Shown piece by piece: positions 1-8,365 of a DNA stretch of 64,000 nt. Each line of letters starts with the position of its first letter. Position 1 is the first letter of the stretch. Source of the DNA: Bacteroidota bacterium. GTDB taxonomy: Bacteria > Bacteroidota > Bacteroidia > UBA8524. Made by a program: the position numbers and the translations under genes. The notes under the pieces are model-generated. The model saw only the letters and a list, made by a program, of their open reading frames with translations. It did no database searches and had not been told where the DNA came from. The stretch covers positions 101,820 through 165,819 of the forward strand of contig WBUH01000010.1 of the NCBI GenBank assembly GCA_008933805.1. Reading direction: 5' to 3'.

Positions 1-1517
1 GCATTAAAAGGGAACTGAACACCAAATCCTACGGGGAATGAACCTCCTTTAGCTGCTGCATACGCTTTGCAGTTAAACTCAATCACTTTATTAGTAGCAT
101 TAGCTATGGCTTCAAACTGCCAGCGCAATACCAAGTCGTTCATGTCATAATCGCCGGTGTGTGGCCACAAATCTTCAAAAACAAGGGTGGCATATTCACC
201 TTCGGCAGGATAAACCCGGCGGTATGCTTTTGTTGCATCACAAGGAAAATCATCATACACATCGGTTACACCGTCATTATCGCAATCGCCGGGTTTGTCA
301 ATCGGAGGAACACCGGTTTCATCAATTGCATCTACCGGATTTGATGTTATATATACAATTACATCGTTAAAGTCTTCATCGCTTGAGCTGTTATCACGTT
401 TCAAATCTTCAAAACCCATTACAAATCGTTTTGATACATCATCATATACCAATGCTGTGTGTTGTTTCCAGCTACCCGACTCATTATTAAACTCTTTGTT
501 TGTGTACCAAACATTATAACCTGCAGTTAATGTGGCATTACCACTGTTAAAACCGTTTGAAGCAATTGCAAAACCAATTACATAACCGGGCTTAAAACGT
601 CCGATTTTAACTTTATTACCTGATGAAAGTGCGCCACCGCTGCCGCTAAATGAACAGTTAGGAAATACAGCGTACAATGAATCTATATCGTTGGCCGAAG
701 TAGGCACCGTATCTTTATGATATACGTAATAGAACAATGAGTTTAAGTAGCCGGCTCCTTCGTGAACAAAGGTTACAAACACATCTGATAACGAGTCGAT
801 TTTAAGGTTACGCTGGTTGTTTTCAAGCAAATAATCGGGGTGATAATTGGGCACTGAACGGCTCTCGGGAAATGAGGCAGTAATTTTATTTAAAAATGTC
901 TGAGTTAAATTATCACCGGGGCTTTCTAAATAATTAGGCACACCGCTGCTGTTCCAAGTTCCTAAACGTTTCGAGAATTTATCGGCCACACCTGCTTTGC
1001 GAACAAACATAGCATTGGCTGGGTTACCAATATCGTGGTAGTTTTTAGCCTGTGCAATGCGTGATTGTATTTTACCGTTTGAATATTTAAACGTGATTTT
1101 TTTACCATCTACGGGTAACGCAACGTTATTAGGAATACCTACACTAAAAGGGTAAATAATTACCGTTTGCAAATAGGTTGGTAAACTAACTGCGCCTGTT
1201 AACCGACCATCAGCATCAGTTACACCTGTGTACAACAACCTTGGCTTTTTTAAAGTAGGGTCTAAAACATCGTCATAAATATTCACTTTTACACCCCTAA
1301 AAGCATCGCCAACACCGTCCGCTAAAAAAACATCGATATTTACCTCATGCGTTGTTGAATAATCAAAATTATTAGGCACCACCATCTTATCGATACTGGT
1401 TACAGGGTTATTAGCACCCTGTTGTCCTGTAGGGTTATCAATATTATCCCTTTTACAGCTTTGCAATAATGCTATCAAACCGATGGTAGCAATTATTATG
1501 TAATTTTTAGTTTTCAT
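1..1517 (-). CDS. LruC-domain lipoprotein, C-terminus cut by window edge
   Basis: The reading frame is open from an ATG at 1515-1517 to the window edge, about 505 codons with no stop. The N-terminus MKTKNYIIIATIGLIALLQSC is a lipoprotein signal with a lipobox ending at Cys, so the product should be anchored in the envelope. Near the end lies a Ca-binding-like acidic stretch (DNDGVTDVYDDFPCD) followed by the block TLVFEDLWPHTGDYDMNDLV. That block is characteristic of the LruC / DUF4842 family of large Bacteroidota surface lipoproteins. The middle resembles an immunoglobulin-like region followed by a DUF4114-like region. The molecular function of the family is not established. The gene is divergent from the TonB receptor at 1976, with 458 bp between them. 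Family call is secure; function is unknown. Confidence 0.85.
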   Translation of the reverse strand, partial: MKTKNYIIIATIGLIALLQSCKRDNIDNPTGQQGANNPVTSIDKMVVPNNFDYSTTHEVNIDVFLADGVGDAFRGVKVNIYDDVLDPTLKKPRLLYTGVTDADGRLTGAVSLPTYLQTVIIYPFSVGIPNNVALPVDGKKITFKYSNGKIQSRIAQAKNYHDIGNPANAMFVRKAGVADKFSKRLGTWNSSGVPNYLESPGDNLTQTFLNKITASFPESRSVPNYHPDYLLENNQRNLKIDSLSDVFVTFVHEGAGYLNSLFYYVYHKDTVPTSANDIDSLYAVFPNCSFSGSGGALSSGNKVKIGRFKPGYVIGFAIASNGFNSGNATLTAGYNVWYTNKEFNNESGSWKQHTALVYDDVSKRFVMGFEDLKRDNSSSDEDFNDVIVYITSNPVDAIDETGVPPIDKPGDCDNDGVTDVYDDFPCDATKAYRRVYPAEGEYATLVFEDLWPHTGDYDMNDLVLRWQFEAIANATNKVIEFNCKAYAAAKGGSFPVGFGVQFPFN

Positions 1518-1596
1518 ATAGCGTAGGTGTTTGGCTAATGCTGTGATTTGATGTGATGTAATAATACTTGCAGTAGTTCTGTTTAAAATTCTAAAA

Positions 1597-1615
1597 CAAA
1601 GGTAGCCGCGCTACC
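1597..1615 (-). promoter_or_regulatory. Promoter -7 box and overlapping dyad upstream of LruC gene
   Basis: Read on the minus strand, 1597-1604 is TACCTTTG, a match to the Bacteroidota -7 consensus TAnnTTTG. The box overlaps an inverted repeat GGTAGC-CGC-GCTACC at 1601-1615, which is placed where a repressor could cover the promoter. The leader would be about 80 nt. The remainder of the 458-bp gap (1518-1975) is AT-rich and holds only this promoter and the divergent one at 1924-1955. Confidence 0.55.
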
Positions 1616-1923
1616 ATCTAATAACATTGCACAATTACAGGATTATAACTAAGTTTTATTTAAACAGCGGTATCCATTATACAAATCGTAAAACGTTTTC
1701 TAAAACAATGCTAAAGAAATGGAAATAAAACATAAAATACTGAAAAACAACTAATTAAAACAATCACCACTTACATAATCCCTGCCCAAATAAAACTCAA
1801 CTCCATTCACCACCATTTCCCCTCAATTTATTGTACAAATCCTCCCGACCACATTTATAAAAATATTCAACCGGTACATTTTTCACCTTTCACTCCTAAA
1901 AAACTACACTTCATCGGTACTAG

Positions 1924-1955
1924 TTTTAAATAGCCGTCAGCATACCTCAACTTTG
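1924..1955 (+). promoter_or_regulatory. Probable promoter of TonB receptor operon
   Basis: A TTTT at 1924-1927 and CAACTTTG at 1948-1955 are spaced 20 bp apart, which resembles the Bacteroidota TTTG/TAnnTTTG promoter with a C instead of T at the first -7 position. The predicted start site leaves a leader of roughly 15-20 nt before the ATG at 1976. Confidence 0.45.
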
Positions 1956-1975
1956 CCTCACTATATAAAACAACT

Positions 1976-4363
1976 ATGAAAAGACTGTTAAGTATTACAG
2001 CGTTAATTATCTGCTTTTCTTTTACTGCCAACGCCCAACTTACCCAAACAGTAAGGGGCACGGTTACTGACAAAGAAACCAACACTGAGCTGATAGGTGC
2101 TACTATCATCTTACTAAACTCTGAACCGGTTTTGGGTGCCACTACTGATGTGGATGGCAAATTCAGGATTAGCAATGTTCCGGTAGGTCGTCATACCATC
2201 AAAATCACCTATACAGGCTATAAAGAAGTGGTAGTGCCCGATGTGATTGTAAACTCTGCCAAAGAAGTGGTAATGAATATTACTATGGAAGAAGATGTGG
2301 TAGAAGCCAGCGAGGTTGTAGTTACGGCTAAAAGCGACCCCGGAAAAACCAATAATGAATTGGTAACGGTGAGCGGACGCTCATTTACTATTGACCAAAC
2401 ACAACGCTACGCAGGCGGCTTGGGTGACCCCAGCCGTATGGCTAACAACTTTGCGGGAGTAGCGGGTGGCGGTAACGACCAACGTAATGACATTGTGATA
2501 CGTGGAAACTCTCCGCTGGGCTTATTATGGAGACTTGAAGGGGTAGACATTCCCAACCCTAACCACTTTGGCAACCAAGGTGCTAATGGCGGGCCTGTGA
2601 GTATTTTAAACAACAACACACTATCAAACTCGGATTTTATCACAGGGGCCTTCCCTACCGAATACGGTAACTCTCTATCGGGTGTGTTTGATTTGAAAAT
2701 GCGCGACGGAAACAATGAGAAATATGAACATACCGCCCAGATTGGTTTTAGCGGGGTTGAGTTTATGGCCGAGGGACCTATTAAAAAATCAAAATCATCA
2801 TTTCTAGTAAACTACCGCTACAGCACCCTCGATTTTTTAAGCAAGTTGGGATTTAGCTTTGGCAGCAGTGGCGCACCCCGCTGGCAGGATTTAACTATGA
2901 AATTGAATTTTGGTAAAACCCGTTTTGGAAACTTTAGTCTGTTTGCCATTGGCGGTATCAGCGGTACACTGATACAAGACAGCAAAAAAGAAGCATCTGA
3001 AATTGCCAAACTTGCCAACCCACAAGATATTGACTTTAACAGCGGCATGTTTGCCACGGGTTTAATACACACCATATCATTGAGCAAAAACAGCTACATG
3101 AAAACGGTTATCAGTACTTCGGGTGAACGCAACCGTACATTAATAGACTCGTTAAACCCCTCAACACAAAAAATACGCAACCTCGCTCGCGAGACTTATA
3201 TAGTACGTAACTCGATACACAGTTTTGTAAACCAAAAACTAAATGCAAAACACAGCCTGAAATTCGGTGTAATCGGAACCCGAATCTCAGCAGGTGCAAA
3301 CGACAGCTTTTACAGGTTTGACAGTACATCAGGCGGACAGAACTATTCATCATGGGTACGTCAATATGACTATGATAACAAAGAAATGTTTTTGGGACAA
3401 GCCTACGGAAACTGGAACTGGAAGATAAATGAAAAGGCTACGTTGAATGCAGGCTTGCACTACAACCATCTTTTTTATAACAACAGTAATTCTATTGAGC
3501 CACGTGCTTCGCTCAAATACAAACTAGCTACCCGACACTCGCTGAGTTTTGGGTACGGTATGCACAGCCAAATGCAACCCATCCCTGTGTATTTTGAGCT
3601 AACCCACCTTGACCCTATGCGTACCCAAAGCATAGAAACCAACCGCAATATTAAGTTTACGAAGAGCAACCACTTTATAGCAGGATATGAAATGCTGGTA
3701 AACCAAAACGTGCGCTTTAAAACAGAAGCATACTATCAATACTTAAACAATGTAGCGGTTACTCAAAACCCAAGTACTTATAGTACCATAAACTTTGGTG
3801 CCGATTTTGGTTTCCCCAACGTAGATAGTCTGGTAAACAAAGGACTGGGGCGCAACTACGGAGTTGAGTTTACAGTAGAACGTTTCTTTAACAAAGGTTT
3901 TTACTACTTGGGCACCCTATCGTTGTACGAAAGCGAATACTTAGCCAGCGATAATAAATGGCGTAATACTGCCTTTAACGGAAACTTTGTAGCAAATGCT
4001 TTGGTTGGGCGTGAGTTTAAAACCAAAAATAACGGCATATTAAGCCTTAATTTGCGTGTGACGTATGCAGGCGGCCGTCGTTACTTGGCTGTTGACCTTG
4101 ACGAAAGTCGCAAAAAAGGATATCAGGTGTTTGATGATTCAAAAGCGTATGCCGAACGTGAGAAGGATTTTTTCCGCACCGATTTCCGCATCGGGTTTAA
4201 GAAAAACGGCAAGCGCGTAACCCATGAGTGGGCTATTGATATTCAAAACATCTTTAACATTCAAAACGTTTTGACCCGCCAATACAACCCCAAAACAGGA
4301 AACATTGAAGCTTTTAACCAAATAGGTATATTTCCGGTACCGTTTTACAGGGCACAATTTTAA
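1976..4363 (+). CDS. TonB-dependent receptor with carboxypeptidase-like N-terminal domain
   Basis: This 795-residue protein should be an outer-membrane, TonB-energised transporter or receptor. It has a signal peptide (MKRLLSITALIICFSFTANA). Next comes a CarboxypepD_reg-like beta-sandwich at about 25-110 (VRGTVTDKETNTELIGATI), then a TonB-box-like ASEVVVTAKS. The plug domain lies at about 130-260 (RGNSPLGLLWRLEGVDIPNP), and a 22-strand-type barrel fills the rest. It ends in Phe (YRAQF), the usual last residue of BAM-assembled barrels. No SusD partner is encoded next to it. A LytS kinase and a LytTR regulator follow on the same strand. The substrate cannot be deduced; the neighbouring kinase suggests it may be linked to signalling. 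Confidence 0.85.
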   Translation: MKRLLSITALIICFSFTANAQLTQTVRGTVTDKETNTELIGATIILLNSEPVLGATTDVDGKFRISNVPVGRHTIKITYTGYKEVVVPDVIVNSAKEVVMNITMEEDVVEASEVVVTAKSDPGKTNNELVTVSGRSFTIDQTQRYAGGLGDPSRMANNFAGVAGGGNDQRNDIVIRGNSPLGLLWRLEGVDIPNPNHFGNQGANGGPVSILNNNTLSNSDFITGAFPTEYGNSLSGVFDLKMRDGNNEKYEHTAQIGFSGVEFMAEGPIKKSKSSFLVNYRYSTLDFLSKLGFSFGSSGAPRWQDLTMKLNFGKTRFGNFSLFAIGGISGTLIQDSKKEASEIAKLANPQDIDFNSGMFATGLIHTISLSKNSYMKTVISTSGERNRTLIDSLNPSTQKIRNLARETYIVRNSIHSFVNQKLNAKHSLKFGVIGTRISAGANDSFYRFDSTSGGQNYSSWVRQYDYDNKEMFLGQAYGNWNWKINEKATLNAGLHYNHLFYNNSNSIEPRASLKYKLATRHSLSFGYGMHSQMQPIPVYFELTHLDPMRTQSIETNRNIKFTKSNHFIAGYEMLVNQNVRFKTEAYYQYLNNVAVTQNPSTYSTINFGADFGFPNVDSLVNKGLGRNYGVEFTVERFFNKGFYYLGTLSLYESEYLASDNKWRNTAFNGNFVANALVGREFKTKNNGILSLNLRVTYAGGRRYLAVDLDESRKKGYQVFDDSKAYAEREKDFFRTDFRIGFKKNGKRVTHEWAIDIQNIFNIQNVLTRQYNPKTGNIEAFNQIGIFPVPFYRAQF

Positions 4364-4369
4364 TACTAC

Positions 4370-4402
4370 CATCCCTGCACTTTGTGTAAAGGTGCAGGGA
4401 TG
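4370..4402 (+). terminator. 11-bp stem-loop between receptor and kinase genes
   Basis: CATCCCTGCAC (4370-4380) pairs perfectly with GTGCAGGGATG (4392-4402) around an 11-nt loop. No T-run follows, only AATAAACAAAAGG. It is therefore a weak terminator, an attenuator or an mRNA-stabilising 3' structure rather than a classic intrinsic terminator. It would lower kinase expression relative to the receptor. Confidence 0.5.
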
Positions 4403-4416
4403 AATAAACAAAAGGC

Positions 4417-5472
4417 ATGAAATACAAAGCGAAAATTAAACAACAAAACAGTACCAAAGCATCGCTATTGGTAATACTAATTATCGCTATAGTAGTGCCC
4501 TTGTATTATACATTAGATACCTATTTCACAAAAGGTGAAAGCCCCTCGCTTGGGTGGTTGAACAGCATTTTTAAAACGTTTGTATTTACGGCCATTATAT
4601 CCACCGTACTTTATACTGCCAGCATCGGCACTACCAAACTGTTAGAAAAGGTGTTGCCGTGGCAAAAATACGGGCGCAAACGCTTTTTTACCGAATTGGT
4701 AGTAGTGGCCTTAGTAACCATTTTGCTATCAAGTGCCGTGGGGCAAATATGGTATAACTATGTAGAGGCTTGTGAGAACCCTACCCCTATTGTCTTTAAG
4801 GTGGTAATAATATCTTTAATAGTTACTACCATTGTTACTGCCATTTATGAGGCGGTATATTTATTAAGCCAATGGAATGCTGCACTTATCAATACCGAGA
4901 AACTGAAAAAAGAAAACCTGCAATCACAGTTTGACTCGCTAAAAAACCAGGTAAACCCGCACTTTCTTTTTAACAGCCTGAATACGCTTGCCACTATTAT
5001 CCCTGAAGATTCTGACCAAGCAGTGCAGTTTGTGCAAAAGCTAAGCAGTGTGTACCGTTATCTATTGCAATACAAGGATAATGAAACGGTGGACTTAAAA
5101 ACGGAGCTGGACTGTATAGATGCCTACTTCTTTTTACAGCAAATACGGTTTGGAGATAACTTGCACGTGCATGTAAACATCCCTCCCTCCTACTATACTA
5201 AGCAAATACCGCCGCTAACCTTGCAAATACTGGTTGAAAACGCCATTAAACACAATATTATATCGTTGCAAAAGCCTCTAACGGTAGAAATTTATGTGGA
5301 TGACGCCCAAATGCTGGTAACCCGCAACAACCTGCAAAAGAAAAAATCAGTAGAAAGCAGCACAAAAATTGGCTTGCAAAACCTGATGAACCGCTTTGAA
5401 TACATTTACGGACAAGGTATTGACATTTTTGAAACCGAAACTGATTTTATTGTGAAGGTACCTTTGGGGTAA
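4417..5472 (+). CDS. LytS-type membrane histidine kinase
   Basis: A 351-residue sensor kinase of the His_kinase (PF06580) class. Four hydrophobic segments fall in the first 150 residues (for example LLVILIIAIVVPLYYTL and FFTELVVVALVTILLSSAV), followed by a short coiled-coil linker. The phosphoacceptor block is QVNPHFLFNSLN with His182. The ATPase N-box is LVENAIKHNII and the G-box region is KIGLQNLMNRFEYIYG. It has no separate extracytoplasmic sensor domain, so the membrane helices probably sense. It lies 53 bp after the TonB receptor and 38 bp before the LytTR regulator, which is its likely partner. Confidence 0.88.
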   Translation: MKYKAKIKQQNSTKASLLVILIIAIVVPLYYTLDTYFTKGESPSLGWLNSIFKTFVFTAIISTVLYTASIGTTKLLEKVLPWQKYGRKRFFTELVVVALVTILLSSAVGQIWYNYVEACENPTPIVFKVVIISLIVTTIVTAIYEAVYLLSQWNAALINTEKLKKENLQSQFDSLKNQVNPHFLFNSLNTLATIIPEDSDQAVQFVQKLSSVYRYLLQYKDNETVDLKTELDCIDAYFFLQQIRFGDNLHVHVNIPPSYYTKQIPPLTLQILVENAIKHNIISLQKPLTVEIYVDDAQMLVTRNNLQKKKSVESSTKIGLQNLMNRFEYIYGQGIDIFETETDFIVKVPLG

Positions 5473-5510
5473 TGACTTGATTTGATAACGATATATTTGA
5501 TTACAGCGTA

Positions 5511-6266
5511 ATGAAAATTGTAGTAATAGAAGACGAAGCTCCTGCAGCCCGCAGACTAATGGGGTTGATACAGGAACACAGGCCGCTGGCTGAAATTGTT
5601 GCGCATTTTGACAGTGTTGAAACCGCTGTTGACTGGTTGCAAAACAACCCGCCGCCTGATTTGGCTTTTATGGATATACAACTGGCCGACGGACTTAGCT
5701 TTGATATTTTTGAGGCAGTACCAGTAAAATGTCCGGTGATATTTACTACCGCTTACGACGAGTATGCAATAAAGGCCTTCAAAGTAAACAGCATCGATTA
5801 TTTACTAAAACCTATTGACAAGGGCGAACTTGCTACCGCGTTTGCTAAATACGACACACTGGCACAGAAACCACAAAACGGAACCATTGATGTAGGTGAG
5901 TTGATAAAGGTATTTAGACCTGACACTTATAAATCGAGGTTTTTGGTTAAGCAAGGGCAACGCCTGATACCCGTGGGAGTTGAGGACATTGCCTATTTTT
6001 ATGCAGAAGACAAGCTGGTTTTTATGCTTACCAATATGGGCAACAAGTATATTGTGGATTACACCATTGAACAGCTTGAGGGCAAACTGAATCCTGAGAA
6101 GTTTTTCAGAGCCAACCGCAAGGTAATCACCTCACTTGAAGCAGTGAAAGACGTGCATATTTCATTTAACGGCAAACTAAAAGTGTACCTCAAACCCGAT
6201 TTGAGCGAGGAGTTATTTGTAAGTCGCGAACGTGCACCCGAGTTTAAAAACTGGCTGGGTAATTAA
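5511..6266 (+). CDS. LytTR-family response regulator
   Basis: A 251-residue DNA-binding response regulator. The receiver domain occupies about 1-120, with the acidic pocket E7-D8-E9, phosphoacceptor Asp55 in FMDIQLADG, the conserved TTAYDEYAIKAF switch region, and Lys in YLLKPID. A LytTR domain occupies about 140-245 (FLVKQGQRLIPVGVEDIAYF and FFRANRKVITSLEAV). It sits directly downstream of the LytS kinase, as is usual for this pair in Bacteroidota. Its stop lies 3 bp from the end of the convergent thioesterase gene. Targets are unknown; the receptor upstream is an obvious candidate. Confidence 0.9.
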   Translation: MKIVVIEDEAPAARRLMGLIQEHRPLAEIVAHFDSVETAVDWLQNNPPPDLAFMDIQLADGLSFDIFEAVPVKCPVIFTTAYDEYAIKAFKVNSIDYLLKPIDKGELATAFAKYDTLAQKPQNGTIDVGELIKVFRPDTYKSRFLVKQGQRLIPVGVEDIAYFYAEDKLVFMLTNMGNKYIVDYTIEQLEGKLNPEKFFRANRKVITSLEAVKDVHISFNGKLKVYLKPDLSEELFVSRERAPEFKNWLGN

Positions 6267-6269
6267 TGC

Positions 6270-6785
6270 TTACGGATGAATAAAAAGGGCTTTTAGCTCA
6301 GTAGCATCGTCGGGCTTCATGCGGCCTGCAAGAATAAGGCGCAACTGGCGACGGCGCAATGCACCATCGTAGCGTTTCACCTCATCTTCGGTTTCGGGTT
6401 TCAACTCAGGCACGTGTATCGGCCTTCCGTTTCCATCCACCGCCACAAACGTATAGTATGCCTCGTTGCACTTCACACGGCGGCCTTTGGGTATGTTTTC
6501 GCACCATACCTCAATAAACACTTCCATGCTTGTTTTAAAAGAGCGGCTCACCTTTGCAGTAAGGGTAACCACATCACCCAAAGCAATCCCTTCGTTAAAA
6601 GAAACACTATCTACACTGGCAGTAACCACAATACGGTTGCTGTGTTTTTGTGCTGTAATGGCAGATACAATATCCATCCAATGCAGCAAACGTCCGCCCA
6701 TAAGGTTGTTCAGCGTATTGGTATCGTTGGGCAATACCAATTCATTCATCACCGTGTATGATTCAGAAGGGGTTTTATGTGACAT
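6270..6785 (-). CDS. Acyl-CoA thioesterase, hotdog fold (YciA/BFIT type)
   Basis: This 171-residue cytoplasmic protein matches the bacterial acyl-CoA thioester hydrolase family. It opens with a strand before the family signature PNDTNTLNNLMGGRLLHWMD, where the conserved N, G-G and D residues form the CoA-binding and active-site helix. It continues with a hotdog sheet (ASVDSVSFNEGIALGDVVTL) and has the EVWCEN and NEAYYTFVAVD strands. It would hydrolyse acyl-CoA to free acid and CoA. It lies 45 bp downstream of the reductase gene on the same strand and is probably co-transcribed with it. Confidence 0.85.
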   Translation of the reverse strand: MSHKTPSESYTVMNELVLPNDTNTLNNLMGGRLLHWMDIVSAITAQKHSNRIVVTASVDSVSFNEGIALGDVVTLTAKVSRSFKTSMEVFIEVWCENIPKGRRVKCNEAYYTFVAVDGNGRPIHVPELKPETEDEVKRYDGALRRRQLRLILAGRMKPDDATELKALFIHP

Positions 6786-6830
6786 TTTATAAAAAGTTTA
6801 AACAGAAAAGGTACTGTGCAAAGCACTCTC

Positions 6831-7919
6831 TTATTCGTAAATCAGCTTCACCTTAGGCGTAGTTGGATGACTTTGACAGGTAAGTATATAGCCTTGCGAA
6901 ATTTCGCTATCGCTAAGCCCCTCACGCTCATCCATCTCAACTTGTCCTTCCAGCAGTTTAGCACGGCAGGTAGTACACACACCAATTTGGCAAGCATACG
7001 GAGGATCAAGGTTTTCGTCTTTGGCAGCCTCCAAAATGGTAGTACCCCTAGGCACTGTTATTTCATGCTCGCGACCGTTAAGCAAAATCACTGCTTTTTG
7101 GCCGCCGGCAGTATCTTCATCATCGTATGAAACCGCCGCAGGAGCAGCAGTTTTCACAGGTTCTTTGCTGGTGGGTGCGCTAAAATACTCGTTGTGTACT
7201 TTACCGCCGGGTATTCCAAGCATTTGCAAACCATTCTTCACTTCATCCATCATCCCCGTAGGGCCGCATATGTAGTACTCGGTATTGTAACCGTCTACAC
7301 GGGTTTGCTTCACCATATCAATGTACTGTGCAGCAGTGGGGCGTCCGCTCAACCCTGTCCATCCGGCCGGAGCAATATCATAGCAATACACCACTTTAAG
7401 TATCGATGGGTATTTAGCAACCATATCTTCCAGTTGCTGCTTAAATATTACCGATTCAATATCCCTGTTACAGTATATCAAACTAAGCTTGCTGTTGGGT
7501 TCTTTATCAATCACTGATTTTATGATTGACATTATAGGGGTGATACCGCTACCGCCCGCAAACAACACATAATGGTTTTTGTTGGCAGCATCCAAATTCA
7601 CTACAAACTTGCCCATCGGCGGCATTATTTGCATCACCTGTCCTTCAAAGGCATCATCATTCATAAACGATGAAAACACACCGCCGTCTACCTTTTTAAT
7701 GGTAACCGCAGGGTCGGCATCGGTGATGGGGCTGCTGCTGAAGGAGTATGCCCTGCGTACTTCTTTACCATTTATGGTAGTAGAAATAGTAAGGTATTGA
7801 CCCGGCAGATAAGTAAACTTCTCTTTCAGGTTTTCGGGTATATCAAAAACAAAAGAAGCCGCATCTTTTGTTTCACGTACAATGCGCTTTATTTTTATGG
7901 GATAAAACAGTTCTGACAT
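6831..7919 (-). CDS. FAD / 2Fe-2S oxidoreductase (PaaE-like ferredoxin reductase)
   Basis: A 362-residue soluble electron-transfer protein. It has a flavin-binding barrel (PGQYLTISTTINGKEVRRAYS, with RxYS binding FAD) and an NAD(P)-binding domain (FAGGSGITPIMSII and YYICGPTGMM). A C-terminal plant-type ferredoxin domain carries the cluster cysteines CQIGVCTTCRAKL plus a distal Cys in ILTCQSH. This order matches PaaE and related phenol/phenylacetyl-CoA oxygenase reductases. No oxygenase subunits are nearby, so its partner is unknown. I start at the ATG at 7917-7919 (MSELFYP); an upstream in-frame TTG would add five residues but is less likely. Confidence 0.85.
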   Translation of the reverse strand: MSELFYPIKIKRIVRETKDAASFVFDIPENLKEKFTYLPGQYLTISTTINGKEVRRAYSFSSSPITDADPAVTIKKVDGGVFSSFMNDDAFEGQVMQIMPPMGKFVVNLDAANKNHYVLFAGGSGITPIMSIIKSVIDKEPNSKLSLIYCNRDIESVIFKQQLEDMVAKYPSILKVVYCYDIAPAGWTGLSGRPTAAQYIDMVKQTRVDGYNTEYYICGPTGMMDEVKNGLQMLGIPGGKVHNEYFSAPTSKEPVKTAAPAAVSYDDEDTAGGQKAVILLNGREHEITVPRGTTILEAAKDENLDPPYACQIGVCTTCRAKLLEGQVEMDEREGLSDSEISQGYILTCQSHPTTPKVKLIYE

Positions 7920-7962
7920 GCTTATGGGTAACAACTAACAACCGTTAATGGTTTTAGCGGCG

Positions 7963-7994
7963 CAAAGTTATCCCTTTGCGAGATAAGAAACAAA
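7963..7994 (-). promoter_or_regulatory. Promoter of the reductase-thioesterase operon
   Basis: On the minus strand TTTG (7991-7994) and TAACTTTG (7963-7970) are separated by exactly 20 bp, a full match to the Bacteroidota TTTG-N19-21-TAnnTTTG promoter. It gives a leader of about 40 nt before the ATG at 7919. Confidence 0.7.
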
Positions 7995-8033
7995 CAGCCT
8001 GTTTTTGTTGCACAAAGTGCCGCTGCAATAACA

Positions 8034-8065
8034 TAAAAAAAGCGACCTCACACACAGGCCGCTTT
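8034..8065 (-). terminator. Strong intrinsic terminator with no assigned upstream gene
   Basis: Minus-strand RNA reads AAAGCGGCCU, a GUGUGUG loop, then AGGUCGCUUU, a 10-bp stem with one G-U pair. It is followed by seven Ts (8034-8040). It points to transcription arriving on the minus strand from 8066 upward, where no conventional gene is present; the next gene in that direction is divergent. Confidence 0.7.
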
Positions 8066-8202
8066 ATGAAAGAAAAAAGTTAAAAACTGTGCTTAAAATA
8101 CTATTGGGGGTCAATTATTTTACGCATACTACCAGAACTACCTTGATAATTATGACGTGCAGCAGTTTCGTAGTACAATATTATACAGCACTTAGTATTA
8201 CT
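8066..8202 (-). other. Candidate small transcript with a short ORF
   Basis: This part of the 446-bp gap 7920-8365 ends in the minus-strand terminator at 8034-8065. On the minus strand one frame is open from 8202 to a TAG at 8101-8103. From a TTG at 8176-8178 it would encode MYYETAARHN followed by YQGSSGSMRKIIDPQ (25 residues). An internal ATG at 8125-8127 would give only the 8-mer MRKIIDPQ. A near-consensus -7 box, TAATATTG, occurs about 8176-8183. It could be a small-protein gene, a leader peptide or a small RNA. I do not recognise a family. Between 8203 and 8327 I see nothing else definable. Confidence 0.35.
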
Positions 8203-8327
8203 TTACAGCCGGTTAGTGAAGAGTATTTTTCAGTTAGTTAACAACTGTTTTACAGCTTTCACTATCCCAAACCCACTTCCTACTAACGCATACTCTTAAA
8301 ATTGAAAAAAATAGCAGTATTTGCAAC

Positions 8328-8357
8328 GTTTATAACCCTCGTGAGGTGGTATATTTG
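8328..8357 (+). promoter_or_regulatory. Promoter of the propeller kinase operon
   Basis: TATATTTG at 8350-8357 matches TAnnTTTG exactly, with GTTT at 8328-8331 18 bp upstream as a -33 element. Only 8 bp separate the box from the ATG at 8366, so the mRNA may be nearly leaderless. Confidence 0.55.
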
Positions 8358-8365
8358 ATAGGGAT

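Noticed and set aside
159-519. Three overlapping plus-strand ORFs
   Set aside because: They are antisense to the LruC lipoprotein frame, which is open across the whole region and has clear family motifs.
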